Assembly (NCBI RefSeq): GCF_006716645.1
Contig: NZ_VFPL01000001.1
Coordinates: 4,526,001-4,590,000, forward strand
Origin: Arcticibacter tournemirensis
Lineage (GTDB): Bacteria; Bacteroidota; Bacteroidia; Sphingobacteriales; Sphingobacteriaceae
DNA: 64,000 nucleotides
Direction: 5' to 3'
Position 1 is the first letter of the stretch. Each line of letters starts with the position of its first letter. Below are positions 55,161 through 63,616 of this stretch, piece after piece. A program made the translations under genes and the position numbers. The notes beneath the pieces were generated by a model, which worked only from the letters and a program-made list of their open reading frames with translations, was not told the DNA's origin and did not search any database.

Positions 55161-55206
55161 CAAAACGCACAAAACAAACTGATTTTCAGCCATTTTGTGC
55201 GTTTTG
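55161..55206. repeat. 14-bp perfect inverted repeat
   Basis: CAAAACGCACAAAA (55161-55174) and TTTTGTGCGTTTTG (55193-55206) are separated by 18 bp. It lies downstream of the GH20 stop (minus strand) and about 60 bp upstream of the 34-aa frame. It could be a terminator for the GH20 gene or an operator; no T-run follows on the minus strand. Confidence 0.75.
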
Positions 55207-55296
55207 CATATTCAGCAATTATTCGCGTAAAAACCTGCGATGAATGCTATATAACGACTTCTCTCTATGCTTTATCGCAAAGAATCGAACCGCTAA

Positions 55297-57234
55297 TTAT
55301 TGCTGCCTCTGTCCCTGGGTTCTTTGCAGCTTAATTTTATCCTGAAGGTCTTTTATCGGATAATTTATCATTCTTCCAACGGGCTTATTTCCCCGGTATG
55401 TAATTACCTTTAACATCACGGCATCTTTAGGCGCTATTAAAGGCGTAGTATATTTTGGATAAAAGTGATCGGGAAACGAGTTGTCAAAAGTGTAATATAT
55501 ATCAAGGCCGCTTACTTCTGTGCTCATATGGATTTGCAGCTGCTTATCAGGAGTAACGCTTGTTGAGAAAATCGGCTCGTAAACACTGGGTGCATACTTG
55601 ATCTCGGCCTGATCGAAACGCGCGAAATGTTTTTCTACCCTGTTAAAGAAATAGTCCCAGTTTTTCTTTCCTTTTTGCGACCAAACCGACTCAGAAATAG
55701 CGAAAGCCCTGGGCCAGGTCATGTATTGGGCGTGCCGCATGTTATAAATTTGCTCGGTCCACAAGTTAGCCTGCCCTCCTTTGATATATTGCTCATCAAC
55801 ACTGTCGGGAAGTGGCTCAAACTGGTATGCCTTGTTTAAGCGAAGGGATGCATAAACCTTAGGTTCAATTGCCGCATCGCCCTGCATATAGTCGAGATAA
55901 GCAAAGGTTGTGGGGCTCATAACCACCTCATGTTTCATTTTCGCAGCTTCTGTCCCGCCTTTCATCCCTCTCCAGCTCATAACGGCAGCACTTGGCGCTA
56001 ATCCACCCTCAAGGATCTCATCCCAGCCCATAAACTTTTTTCCCCTGGATACTACGATCTTTTCAAGACGTTTCTCAAAATATCCCTGAACCTCTTCCAT
56101 GTTTTTCAGGTTATTTTCCTTAGCCAGCGCTTTAATAGCCTCGTTCTTCTCCCAGAAATTCTTCGGACACTCATCACCTCCCATATGGATATATTCGAAA
56201 GGGAAAAGTGCAGCTACTTCTGTTACTACATTATCTAAAAACTCGTATACTTTTTCATTCGCAGGGCACAGCGTGTTATCGAGAAGCGCTATCGGGGGCG
56301 CTCCGCGCGACCAGTCCATTATCTTTTCACCCGATCTAACCTTGTACTGATCTGCACCAGGAGTACAAGATAATTCCGGATAGGACGCTACGGCAGCAAG
56401 ACTATGTCCGGGGACGTCAATCTCGGGAAGAATATCAATAAAACGTTCCTTCGCGTACCTGACAAGTTCTTTTATATCCTCTTGTGTATAGAATCCACCA
56501 TAAGTACGCGGTTCGTTAGGCAGCGGCGGCGTAAAGTCGCCAAAATACCCTACCTTTTTCACATTCCATGCACCAACCTGTGTAAGTTTAGGATAACTCT
56601 TTATTTCAATACGCCATCCCTCGTCGTCGGTAAGGTGTAAATGCAGAAGATTAAACTTGTAACGTGCCATCTGGTCGATATACTGTTTCACATCTTCCTT
56701 TGTGAAAAAATGGCGGGCTACATCAAACATGAGGCCTCTCCATCCAAATCTTGGATAATCTGTAATGGTTGCACAAGGCACCTGCCACTTCAGATTCAGA
56801 AGCTGATCTTTGCTCTCCACTTCCTTTGGAAATAGCTGAAGGAGTGTTTGTACTCCATAAAACAAGCCCGCAGGCTGATTTGCTTCGATCTTCACTTTCT
56901 CTTCGGATACATTCAACCTGTACCCTTCTTTACTTAGTTCTGTATCTTCTTTGCGCAGCAGGACCAGTTCAATGTTGCTGTTTCCCGAGTGACTGACAAC
57001 AATGTTTTTCCCGGTAACACCTAATTTCTCTTTAAGATAAGCAGCTACCTGCATGCTTTCCGCATTGCTGGAAGCTTTAATCGTGGTCTTTTCAGGTAAA
57101 ACAAAAGTTCCCGTATGTTCTACTATGCTAACAGGTTCGGGAATGATAGCAATTTTTCCGGACGACGTTTGTGCTGATGCAGTAAAGCCAGCATAAACAA
57201 AGAGAGCTGTAAGAATTCGCTTTTTTAATAACAT
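55297..57234 (-). CDS. exported beta-N-acetylhexosaminidase, GH20 family
   Basis: 645 aa with a signal peptide (RILTALFVYAGFTASAQ). A GH20b N-terminal domain (about 30-150) precedes the TIM barrel: PRFGWRGLMFDVARHFF, HLHLTDDEGWRIEIKSYPKL, DILPEIDVPGHSLA and the catalytic Asp-Glu pair in YIHMGGDECPKNFW. MGWDEILEGG and GGQANLWTEQI follow, with a C-terminal beta domain. It removes terminal GlcNAc or GalNAc from glycoconjugates, chitobiose or peptidoglycan fragments in the periplasm. It is divergent from the Gfo/Idh/MocA gene. Confidence 0.93.
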   Translation of the reverse strand: MLLKKRILTALFVYAGFTASAQTSSGKIAIIPEPVSIVEHTGTFVLPEKTTIKASSNAESMQVAAYLKEKLGVTGKNIVVSHSGNSNIELVLLRKEDTELSKEGYRLNVSEEKVKIEANQPAGLFYGVQTLLQLFPKEVESKDQLLNLKWQVPCATITDYPRFGWRGLMFDVARHFFTKEDVKQYIDQMARYKFNLLHLHLTDDEGWRIEIKSYPKLTQVGAWNVKKVGYFGDFTPPLPNEPRTYGGFYTQEDIKELVRYAKERFIDILPEIDVPGHSLAAVASYPELSCTPGADQYKVRSGEKIMDWSRGAPPIALLDNTLCPANEKVYEFLDNVVTEVAALFPFEYIHMGGDECPKNFWEKNEAIKALAKENNLKNMEEVQGYFEKRLEKIVVSRGKKFMGWDEILEGGLAPSAAVMSWRGMKGGTEAAKMKHEVVMSPTTFAYLDYMQGDAAIEPKVYASLRLNKAYQFEPLPDSVDEQYIKGGQANLWTEQIYNMRHAQYMTWPRAFAISESVWSQKGKKNWDYFFNRVEKHFARFDQAEIKYAPSVYEPIFSTSVTPDKQLQIHMSTEVSGLDIYYTFDNSFPDHFYPKYTTPLIAPKDAVMLKVITYRGNKPVGRMINYPIKDLQDKIKLQRTQGQRQQ

Positions 57235-57376
57235 AATCTGAGCTTATAAAGTCTGTGTGCGCCCACAAGATAAGTTCTTTTAAGGAAATTGCAAAATACA
57301 AAGAACTTAAGCTAGCTTAGTATTGTTTACTGAATATCAATGTATTGCTCATGTAACCTCCTTAACCATGATTTTT

Positions 57377-58492
57377 ATGAAAAACAACAGCAGGTATACC
57401 AGAAGAAGCTTTTTAAGAACCTTATCCTATTCCGCCGGAACTCTGGCGCTTATGCCCGCCTTCAAATCGCTGGCGGCTTGCTCCTTACCCGGTAAAGATA
57501 AAAGACTAGGCATAGCGCTGGTTGGGTTAGGGGGATACAGCGGCGGACAACTGGCGCCTGCTCTGCAGGAGACAAAAAACTGTTACCTCGCAGGGATAGT
57601 AACCGGCACTCCTTCCAAAGCCGACAGCTGGTCGAAAAAGTATAATATCCCCGGCAAGAACATCTACAACTATAACAACTTCGATTCTATTGCCGACAAT
57701 CCGGACATCGACATCGTCTATGTGGTATTGCCTATTTCGATGCACAAAGAGTTTACCATCAGGGCGGCTCAGGCAGGCAAACACGTGATCTGCGAGAAGC
57801 CTATGGCTTTGAACGCCGGCGAATGTGCCGAAATGATTGCTGCATGTAAGAAAGCAAACAGGATGCTGTCTATCGGATACCGGCTACATTTTGAACCGCA
57901 CAATATCGAGATGATGCGGCTTGGTCAGAAAGAAATATATGGCAAGGTTACTTCCATCGACACCGGAAACGGCTTCACTTACCGGGGAGATCCTAATGCC
58001 TGGCGGTTAAAAAAAGCGCTGGCTGGCGGAGGCGGCCTGATGGATATGGGAGTTTACAGTATCCAGGGATCCAGATATAGCCTTGGCAAAGAACCTCTGT
58101 TTGTAAAAGCAACCGAAGAAAAAACCAATCACGAGCTTTTCCGTGAAGTAGACGAAACCGTCTTCTGGGAACTCGAATTTCCGGGCGGCATATTAGCCAA
58201 GGGAAAATCGAGCTACAACAATAACTGGGGATACCTGAAGGTAAAGGCGGAAAAAGGGACTTTCGGACTAGAGCCGGCATTTGGATACGGAGGCATCAGG
58301 GGAAACTCACCTGCAGGAGAAATGAATTTTCCACAGATTAATCAGCAGGCCTTCCAAATGGACGACTTTGCCCGGTGTATCCTTCAGAAAAAGCCAACGA
58401 GAGTACCCGGCGAAGAAGGCATGAGAGATATGAAAGTAATTGATGCTATTTATAGAAGCATTGCCTCGGGCAAGAGAGAAAGAATAGTATAA
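57377..58492 (+). CDS. Tat-exported Gfo/Idh/MocA family oxidoreductase
   Basis: 371 aa from the ATG at 57377. Three codons upstream, an ATG at 57368 is also possible. The N-terminus has a twin-arginine signal (SRYTRRSFLRTLSYSAGTLA). The NAD(P)-binding domain then has GIALVGLGGYSGGQLAPALQ, and the family motif is CEKPMALNAGECAEMI. The second domain includes GGGGLMDMGVYSIQGSRYSL. Such periplasmic enzymes oxidise or rearrange sugars with tightly bound NADP, as in glucose-fructose oxidoreductase. The neighbouring GH20 suggests an amino-sugar or glycan role; the substrate is unknown. Confidence 0.9.
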   Translation: MKNNSRYTRRSFLRTLSYSAGTLALMPAFKSLAACSLPGKDKRLGIALVGLGGYSGGQLAPALQETKNCYLAGIVTGTPSKADSWSKKYNIPGKNIYNYNNFDSIADNPDIDIVYVVLPISMHKEFTIRAAQAGKHVICEKPMALNAGECAEMIAACKKANRMLSIGYRLHFEPHNIEMMRLGQKEIYGKVTSIDTGNGFTYRGDPNAWRLKKALAGGGGLMDMGVYSIQGSRYSLGKEPLFVKATEEKTNHELFREVDETVFWELEFPGGILAKGKSSYNNNWGYLKVKAEKGTFGLEPAFGYGGIRGNSPAGEMNFPQINQQAFQMDDFARCILQKKPTRVPGEEGMRDMKVIDAIYRSIASGKRERIV

Positions 58493-58573
58493 AAAAGACA
58501 TCGCACGCCACACAAACGTTACCACAACACCTGTTTCTTTCTCCTGCAAACACGGAACAATTTTATTTTTTTG

Positions 58574-58581
58574 TAGCTTTG
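58574..58581 (+). promoter_or_regulatory. -7 box of the toxin-antitoxin operon
   Basis: TAGCTTTG matches TAnnTTTG and lies 26 bp before the antitoxin ATG. The T-rich DNA before it has no clear -33 TTG. Confidence 0.55.
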
Positions 58582-58607
58582 GGTAACTTCATTAAACAGG
58601 TGCGGAT

Positions 58608-58802
58608 ATGGAAATTACAATAAAAATAGATAAGCGGAGCAAGCAGGCAAAAGCGTTCTATGAATACCTTAAGACGCTTCCGTTTGTTGAGTTGGGAGAA
58701 CCACGTTATAATAAAGATACTGAAATAGCGATTAAAGAAGCTAAATCAAGAAAGACATCCAAAATCTCGCTTGAGGATTTCAGAAAAGAACTTTATTCCT
58801 AA
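58608..58802 (+). CDS. antitoxin of a YafQ-type toxin-antitoxin pair
   Basis: 64 aa, charged, with a ribbon-like start (MEITIKIDKRSKQAKAFYEY) and a helical C-terminus (KTSKISLEDFRKELYS) that probably wraps the toxin. No named domain is certain. The TAA stop and the toxin ATG share one base (TAATG), the usual antitoxin-first coupling. The N-terminal half probably binds its own promoter DNA. Confidence 0.8.
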   Translation: MEITIKIDKRSKQAKAFYEYLKTLPFVELGEPRYNKDTEIAIKEAKSRKTSKISLEDFRKELYS

Positions 58803-59077
58803 TGTATCAACTTGAACAGACAGGAAAGTTTAAAAAGGACATTAAACTCGCTAAAAAGCGTGGTTTGGATATGCGCCTGCTCGATGAGGTCGTTACTCAA
58901 CTGGTCGAAAAAGGTGAGCTTCCAAAACAAAATAGGTCCCACAAATTAACAGGTAATTATAAAGGATTTTGGGAATGCCACATCCAGCCCGACTGGTTAT
59001 TGGTATGGGCCCAAGACGATACCATTAGGCTCATTACACTAACGAGAACTGGTACACATCGTGACTTATTTTTGTAG
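58802..59077 (+). CDS. type II toxin, YafQ family mRNA interferase
   Basis: 91 aa. It follows the YafQ/RelE fold: TGKFKKDIKLAKKRGLDM, SHKLTGNYKGFWECHIQPDW, LLVWAQDDTIRLITLTRTGT and HRDLF. The active-site set known from E. coli YafQ (three His and one Asp) is visible as H47, H60, D64 and H86. It cleaves mRNA on the ribosome when not neutralised. The stop lies 12 bp from the end of convergent hrpB. Confidence 0.9.
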   Translation: MYQLEQTGKFKKDIKLAKKRGLDMRLLDEVVTQLVEKGELPKQNRSHKLTGNYKGFWECHIQPDWLLVWAQDDTIRLITLTRTGTHRDLFL

Positions 59078-59089
59078 GGACACCACATA

Positions 59090-61576
59090 TCACTTCCTCC
59101 TTACCCCGCTCACAGCTTCCGCTTTTAAAGGTTCCTCTGGCCATGAATGCTTAGGATATCGTCTCTTTAATTCCTTTCGCACCTCGAAATAGGCATTTTC
59201 CCAGAAGCTCCTCAGATCAGAAGTCACCTGTACAGGTTTAAATCCCGGCGACAACAAGTGAAGTACCACGCCCTGTCGGCCTTCATTTATCTTTGGCGTA
59301 TCCAGCATACCGAAAACCTCCTGCAGCCTTACTGCTAAGACGGGCAACGCCCCGTCGGCATGGTATTTTAATTTCACCTGAGAACCACTGGGAACACGGA
59401 TACTTGAAGGTGCAAGATGATCGAGAGTGACCTGCATCTCATAAGGGAGGCTTTGCTGAAGCACCTGCACTAAATTTATCCGTTTCAGATCCTCTGTTTT
59501 CTTGACCTGAGGCAAATAAGATGAGAGCCACCTCTTGTTATTTTCAAGCAACGCCGCCGTACTCACATCCGGCCAATTTTCTTCCGGCCGCCAGAGACGC
59601 AGGCTCATTACCCGGTTCTGCCATTGTTCGGTTTCTTCTGTAAAGTTCAGCAAACCCTCGCCTTCTGCTTTGAGCGCCTCCGACACTGCTTCTATAACCA
59701 GTTCCTGGTCGGGCGACATCATTTGCCGCGATTGCAGAACAATACTTCCGATCCTCAGATCCCTGGTCGCCACGATACCTCCTTTGCGGGTATCCCATAG
59801 TACCGTATCGCTCTCTGACGCTATATCAACCAGATCATTAGCATTCACCGGGGCCGCAAGGAAGATCTTTCCAATGCCCTTACGAGCGTCGAGCTGGGCG
59901 ACAGCTAACCAGTGTTCATGGGCGAGGTCGTCTTCAGTACTCACTGCAGCGGTCTTTCCGTTAGCGAGCTGAAACTGCCCTGTATGACCAGGCCTGGCGC
60001 AGGCGATACGTTCGGGGTAGGCGTATGACAACAGCAACCCGGTTGCATAAGGATCGTTCGTTCGGTTATCCTCATCAACTCTGAATAAGCGCCGGTAAGA
60101 CGAAGCTATCTTCTCGATATTATCCATCCTTCGTTCTTTACGACGCTCCTGCCGGTGTCTTCTCAGCGCTTCAACCCTCAGGTTGATATCGATGTTACCT
60201 TCCTTTTCGAGGGGGTCTCGCTCTTCAAGCAAAGCAGCCAGGTCGGTAGCTAAGGCAAGGTTTTCAGTACCCGAGGCCATTGCCAGCATATGAGCGATGC
60301 GCGGATGACAGGGCAAAGCATGTATCCGCTTTCCATGCGGGGTGATCTTATTGTCTTTAAGCGCATTCAGCTCATGGAGGATTTCATTCGCCCGCGCTAA
60401 GGCAGCAGCCGGAGGCGGCGTCAGCCACGTCAGCTGAAGGATATCTTTCACGCCCCACTGTACCATGTCGAGTACCAGGGATGCGAGATCAGCCTCAAGG
60501 ATCTCCGGAGTACGATATGGCGCCATTCTTTCCTGCGTTGCTAATGACCACATACGATAGCAGGTACCTGGACTAAGTCTTCCTGCTCTTCCGGAACGCT
60601 GGTCGGCTGAGTCGACTGAGATCTGCGAGGTCTTTAACCCCGACAGTCCCGACTTTGGATCAAAAGCCTGACTTCTTCCGAGTCCGCTGTCCACTACGAT
60701 CTTTATGCCTTCTATGGTTAAGCTGGTTTCAGCAATCGATGTCGCCAGAACCACCTTTCTTTTACCCGAGGGATCGGGCATAATAGCTGCATTCTGTTCT
60801 GCAAATGAAAGCTGACCATACAAGGGATGGATACCAATATCTCTGAGCTGTCTTTTCAGTAAGGCTTCGCATTTTCTGATCTCGCCCTGCCCGGGAAGAA
60901 ACACGAGAACATCCCCCTCCCTCTCCGCTATAGCGCGAACAACGGTTCGTGCGCATACTTCCGGCAGTTGCTGCAAATCCTGCTCGCCTGTATAGATAAC
61001 ATCTACCGGATACATACTTCCTTTGCTTTCGACCACAGGGGCTTCCAGTAACCCGGCCAGGCGCGGAATATCAAGGGTGGCCGACATGACCACGATCCGC
61101 ATATCGGGGCGTAGCACCTGCTGCGTCTCCCGGCAGAGAGCCAGCGCGATGTCGGCATGGATGCTTCTTTCATGAAACTCATCAAAAATCACCAGTCCGA
61201 TATCTTCGAGGGCATTATCACTGTGAAGCATTCTTGTGAGTATCCCCTCTGTTACCACTTCAATCCGTGTTTGAAAAGATGTTTTATTTTCAAAACGGAT
61301 GCGGTATCCTACAGTCTGGCCGGGTTGTTCTCCTAATAAGGAAGCCATCCTGTTTGCGATAGTCCCCGCAGCTAAACGCCTCGGCTCGAGAATAATCATT
61401 TTCTTATCTTTCAGCCAGGGTTCCTGAAGTAATGCCAAAGGAAGGACAGTACTTTTCCCGGCACCCGGAGGAGCGCTTATGATGAGCGTGTTATTAGTGG
61501 CAAGACTACTGCTTACGGAAGGAATGATTTCTGTAACCGGAAGTCCTGTTTTATAGGGATCAAAATTATTGCGCAT
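59090..61576 (-). CDS. hrpB: ATP-dependent RNA helicase-like protein HrpB
   Basis: 828 aa from the ATG at 61576 (MRNNFDPYKTGLPVTEIIPS). A longer frame to 61618 would run through a perfect -7 box. DEAH-type motifs: SAPPGAGKSTVLPL (Walker A), VIFDEFHERSIHAD, VMSATLDI, LVFLPGQGEIRKCEAL, ATSIAETSLTIEGIKIVVDS and DQRSGRAGRLSPGTCYRMWS. HrpB C-terminal domains then extend to the end. Its biological role is poorly defined even in E. coli. It is a single gene with its own promoter and converges on the toxin gene. Confidence 0.94.
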   Translation of the reverse strand: MRNNFDPYKTGLPVTEIIPSVSSSLATNNTLIISAPPGAGKSTVLPLALLQEPWLKDKKMIILEPRRLAAGTIANRMASLLGEQPGQTVGYRIRFENKTSFQTRIEVVTEGILTRMLHSDNALEDIGLVIFDEFHERSIHADIALALCRETQQVLRPDMRIVVMSATLDIPRLAGLLEAPVVESKGSMYPVDVIYTGEQDLQQLPEVCARTVVRAIAEREGDVLVFLPGQGEIRKCEALLKRQLRDIGIHPLYGQLSFAEQNAAIMPDPSGKRKVVLATSIAETSLTIEGIKIVVDSGLGRSQAFDPKSGLSGLKTSQISVDSADQRSGRAGRLSPGTCYRMWSLATQERMAPYRTPEILEADLASLVLDMVQWGVKDILQLTWLTPPPAAALARANEILHELNALKDNKITPHGKRIHALPCHPRIAHMLAMASGTENLALATDLAALLEERDPLEKEGNIDINLRVEALRRHRQERRKERRMDNIEKIASSYRRLFRVDEDNRTNDPYATGLLLSYAYPERIACARPGHTGQFQLANGKTAAVSTEDDLAHEHWLAVAQLDARKGIGKIFLAAPVNANDLVDIASESDTVLWDTRKGGIVATRDLRIGSIVLQSRQMMSPDQELVIEAVSEALKAEGEGLLNFTEETEQWQNRVMSLRLWRPEENWPDVSTAALLENNKRWLSSYLPQVKKTEDLKRINLVQVLQQSLPYEMQVTLDHLAPSSIRVPSGSQVKLKYHADGALPVLAVRLQEVFGMLDTPKINEGRQGVVLHLLSPGFKPVQVTSDLRSFWENAYFEVRKELKRRYPKHSWPEEPLKAEAVSGVRRK

Positions 61577-61582
61577 GCGCTG

Positions 61583-61590
61583 CAAAGATA
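61583..61590 (-). promoter_or_regulatory. -7 box abutting the hrpB start
   Basis: On the minus strand TATCTTTG ends 6 bp before the ATG at 61576, so transcription is predicted to begin at or within a few bases of the start codon. Confidence 0.5.
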
Positions 61591-61618
61591 CAGGGAAATC
61601 ATTTTTAATGTGAAGCAT

Positions 61619-62043
61619 TCCTTTGGTTGATCAATATCATCACCCCTTTAATCTATCTGAAGAATTTGCAAGGAAGCTATAGCAGGGGCTTCACTGAGAG
61701 TCGGAATGCTTCCGTACATTAGCCCGGCTGGCTTCGGCACGGCTATGGGATTTCTTCTACAGTTCTTCTAAAAAATCCAATACCCAGACCGAAGCCAGGC
61801 AATACCCAGCCAGAAGGTGAGTAGTTGCCACTACGAACATGGTCAGGAAAAGGTCCCCAATTTGTCAACAATGCTGCCCAGCTCATACCCTGGTTTGGCT
61901 ATCTTCGGTACAGACAGCCACTCGCTCCCGTGCTTCTTCGGTTTTTGTCGAAGAAGCACAGGAGGAAGACAAAGCATGGTCGCTAAGTGAGTGCCGACCA
62001 CTCCGAACCCTTTCTGAAGCGGGTCCGAAGCGAACGTCAAAAT
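61619..62043. other. gene-free region with two inverted repeats
   Basis: CTGGCTTCGG (61730-61739) pairs with CCGAAGCCAG (61791-61800), with inner GGATTT/AAATCC pairing, giving a 71 nt hairpin. GTGCTTCTTCG (61930-61940) pairs with CGAAGAAGCAC (61949-61959) over an 8 nt T-rich loop. A 125-codon minus-strand frame (61843-62220) crosses the riboswitch and is not credible. The hairpins may be terminators or parts of a structured RNA. Confidence 0.5.
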
Positions 62044-62074
62044 TTGCATATAAACACAAGTTTGGATAAGTTTG
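62044..62074 (+). promoter_or_regulatory. promoter of the fluoride-response unit
   Basis: A -33 TTG (62044-62046), a 20 bp spacer and a perfect -7 box TAAGTTTG (62067-62074). The predicted start (about 62079-62082) coincides with the first base of the fluoride aptamer. Confidence 0.8.
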
Positions 62075-62078
62075 CGGA

Positions 62079-62131
62079 ACGGAAATGGTGTCTTCCGACT
62101 TAACCGCCCTAAAAAGCTGATGGCGCCTGCA
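62079..62131 (+). ncRNA. fluoride riboswitch (crcB motif)
   Basis: Core elements of the crcB motif occur in order. P1 is GGAA (62081-62084) with TTCC (62093-62096), enclosing ATGGTGTC. The linker AACCGCC (62102-62108) comes next, then GCTGATGGCGCCTGCA (62116-62131). The loop GGTGTC (62086-62091) can form a six-pair pseudoknot, with G-U pairs, to GGCGCC (62122-62127), as in known fluoride aptamers. The P3 stem is weak (short GC pairing around CCTAAAAA). It lies 60 bp upstream of a CLC-F gene, which strongly supports the call. Confidence 0.87.
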
Positions 62132-62141
62132 AAATTCAATC

Positions 62142-62160
62142 CGGGAAGGTTTACTTCCCG
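62142..62160 (+). promoter_or_regulatory. candidate expression-platform hairpin
   Basis: CGGGAAG (62142-62148) and CTTCCCG (62154-62160) form a perfect 7-bp stem with loop GTTTA between the fluoride aptamer and the clcF ATG. No T-run follows. The aptamer strand CTTCCG (62092-62097) could compete with CTTCCCG for the same partner, giving a possible switch. Confidence 0.55.
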
Positions 62161-62190
62161 CGAACAATTTATTTGTAGGCAACAATCAAA

Positions 62191-63585
62191 ATGACAGCAA
62201 GAAATATAGCATCCGAACAATTCCCAATCTTAAAAAACCTTGTACGATGGACTGTAATGGTGATTCCGGTTGCTATTGTGACGGGAAGCATGGTCGCGTT
62301 GTTCCTCTGGCTGCTCCATTCGGTTACTGATATCCGTTTTAATAATCCATACCTCTTATTTTTTCTGCCTCTGGCCGGACTGCTTATACATATAATCTAT
62401 AAGGGTATCGGGCAATCGTCGGAAAAAGGAAATAATCTGATCATCGACGAAATCCACAGTCCGGGAGGAGGAATTCCGAAACGGATGGCCCCTATCGTAT
62501 TGTTGTCAACGGTGCTCACTCATCTATTCGGAGGCTCGGCAGGTCGCGAAGGAACGGCAGTCCAGATAGGCGGCAGCATTGCCCAGATGTTCGGAAGCTG
62601 GTTTAAGCTGCAAAAGAAGGATATGACCATTCTGCTTACTGCCGGTGTAGCGGCTGGATTCGGTGCTGTTTTCGGAACGCCGCTGACAGGAGCGATCTTT
62701 GCAATGGAGGTATTGACCATCGGACGTATTCAATACGATGCCCTGCTGCCTTGCCTCATCGCCAGCATTGCAGGCGACGCAACGGTAAGCGCCTGGGGAA
62801 TTCATCACACTACGTATCATATTGATGTTTTTCATTCAGCACCGGGACTGTTCTCTTCTTATTTGTCACCCGATTTCTATCTGCTTTTGAAGGTAATTAT
62901 TGCCGCTATTGCCTTCGGTCTGTCGTCTTATCTTTTTTCTATACTTGTATACGGGATCAAAAATTTCTTTGTCAGCAGGTTTACCATAAAGTGGCTGATA
63001 CCGGTAACCGGGGGACTTATTATCATCGGATTAACGTACGTTACCGGTAAACCAGATTATCTGGGCCTGGGCGTTGATTCGCAATATGCCGGTGCGGTAA
63101 CTATACCATCGGCTTTTAAGGCTGGTGGGGCGGATACATGGAGCTGGCTTTGGAAAACCCTTTATACATGCCTGACCCTTGGAACAGGCTTCAAGGGCGG
63201 CGAAGTGACTCCTTTGTTTTATATCGGGGCAACCCTGGGCAACACGCTTTCTATTTTACTGGATGCCCCCGTGGGCCTTTTTGCGGCGCTGGGTTTTATC
63301 GCTGTATTTGCAGGAGCCACCAACACGCCTTTGGCCTGCACCATCATGGGCGTTGAATTATTTGGTAGCGAGTACATCATTTTTTTCGCGACGGCCTGTT
63401 TTGTTGCTTACTTCTTCAGCGGACATTCGGGAATCTACAGCTCGCAGCGCATTGCCGTGCCTAAAATCCTTAATTCACGTTTTTCTGAAGAAACTTCACT
63501 CTCTGAATCGAACCAGCGAAGGGGTCGGCGCATGCGATGGAAGTTAGCGAAGTATATCGTTGCTTTAAAAAATAGAAGGGGATAA
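62191..63585 (+). CDS. clcF: CLC-F type fluoride/proton antiporter
   Basis: 464 aa CLC protein without C-terminal CBS domains. The selectivity motif is GNNLIIDEIHSP (80-91) instead of the chloride-type GSGIP, and the gating-Glu motif is GGSAGREGTAVQ with GREGT instead of GREGP. The later motif GTGFKGGEVTPLF carries a second Glu (E338) and Thr (T340). From memory, these three changes are those described for fluoride-exporting CLC-F proteins. The gene follows a fluoride riboswitch. It should export F- in exchange for H+ across the inner membrane. It would easily be misannotated as a chloride channel. Confidence 0.9.
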   Translation: MTARNIASEQFPILKNLVRWTVMVIPVAIVTGSMVALFLWLLHSVTDIRFNNPYLLFFLPLAGLLIHIIYKGIGQSSEKGNNLIIDEIHSPGGGIPKRMAPIVLLSTVLTHLFGGSAGREGTAVQIGGSIAQMFGSWFKLQKKDMTILLTAGVAAGFGAVFGTPLTGAIFAMEVLTIGRIQYDALLPCLIASIAGDATVSAWGIHHTTYHIDVFHSAPGLFSSYLSPDFYLLLKVIIAAIAFGLSSYLFSILVYGIKNFFVSRFTIKWLIPVTGGLIIIGLTYVTGKPDYLGLGVDSQYAGAVTIPSAFKAGGADTWSWLWKTLYTCLTLGTGFKGGEVTPLFYIGATLGNTLSILLDAPVGLFAALGFIAVFAGATNTPLACTIMGVELFGSEYIIFFATACFVAYFFSGHSGIYSSQRIAVPKILNSRFSEETSLSESNQRRGRRMRWKLAKYIVALKNRRG

Positions 63586-63616
63586 TAATTACACAGCCAG
63601 TCGACACAAAACGCTT

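Noticed and set aside
61843-62220. 125-codon minus-strand frame opposite the fluoride leader
   Set aside because: It crosses the promoter and riboswitch, its protein has no recognisable features, and other frames of similar length overlap it.
62191-63585. Annotation as voltage-gated chloride channel
   Set aside because: GNNLI and GREGT replace GSGIP and GREGP, and a fluoride riboswitch precedes the gene; the CLC-F call fits better.
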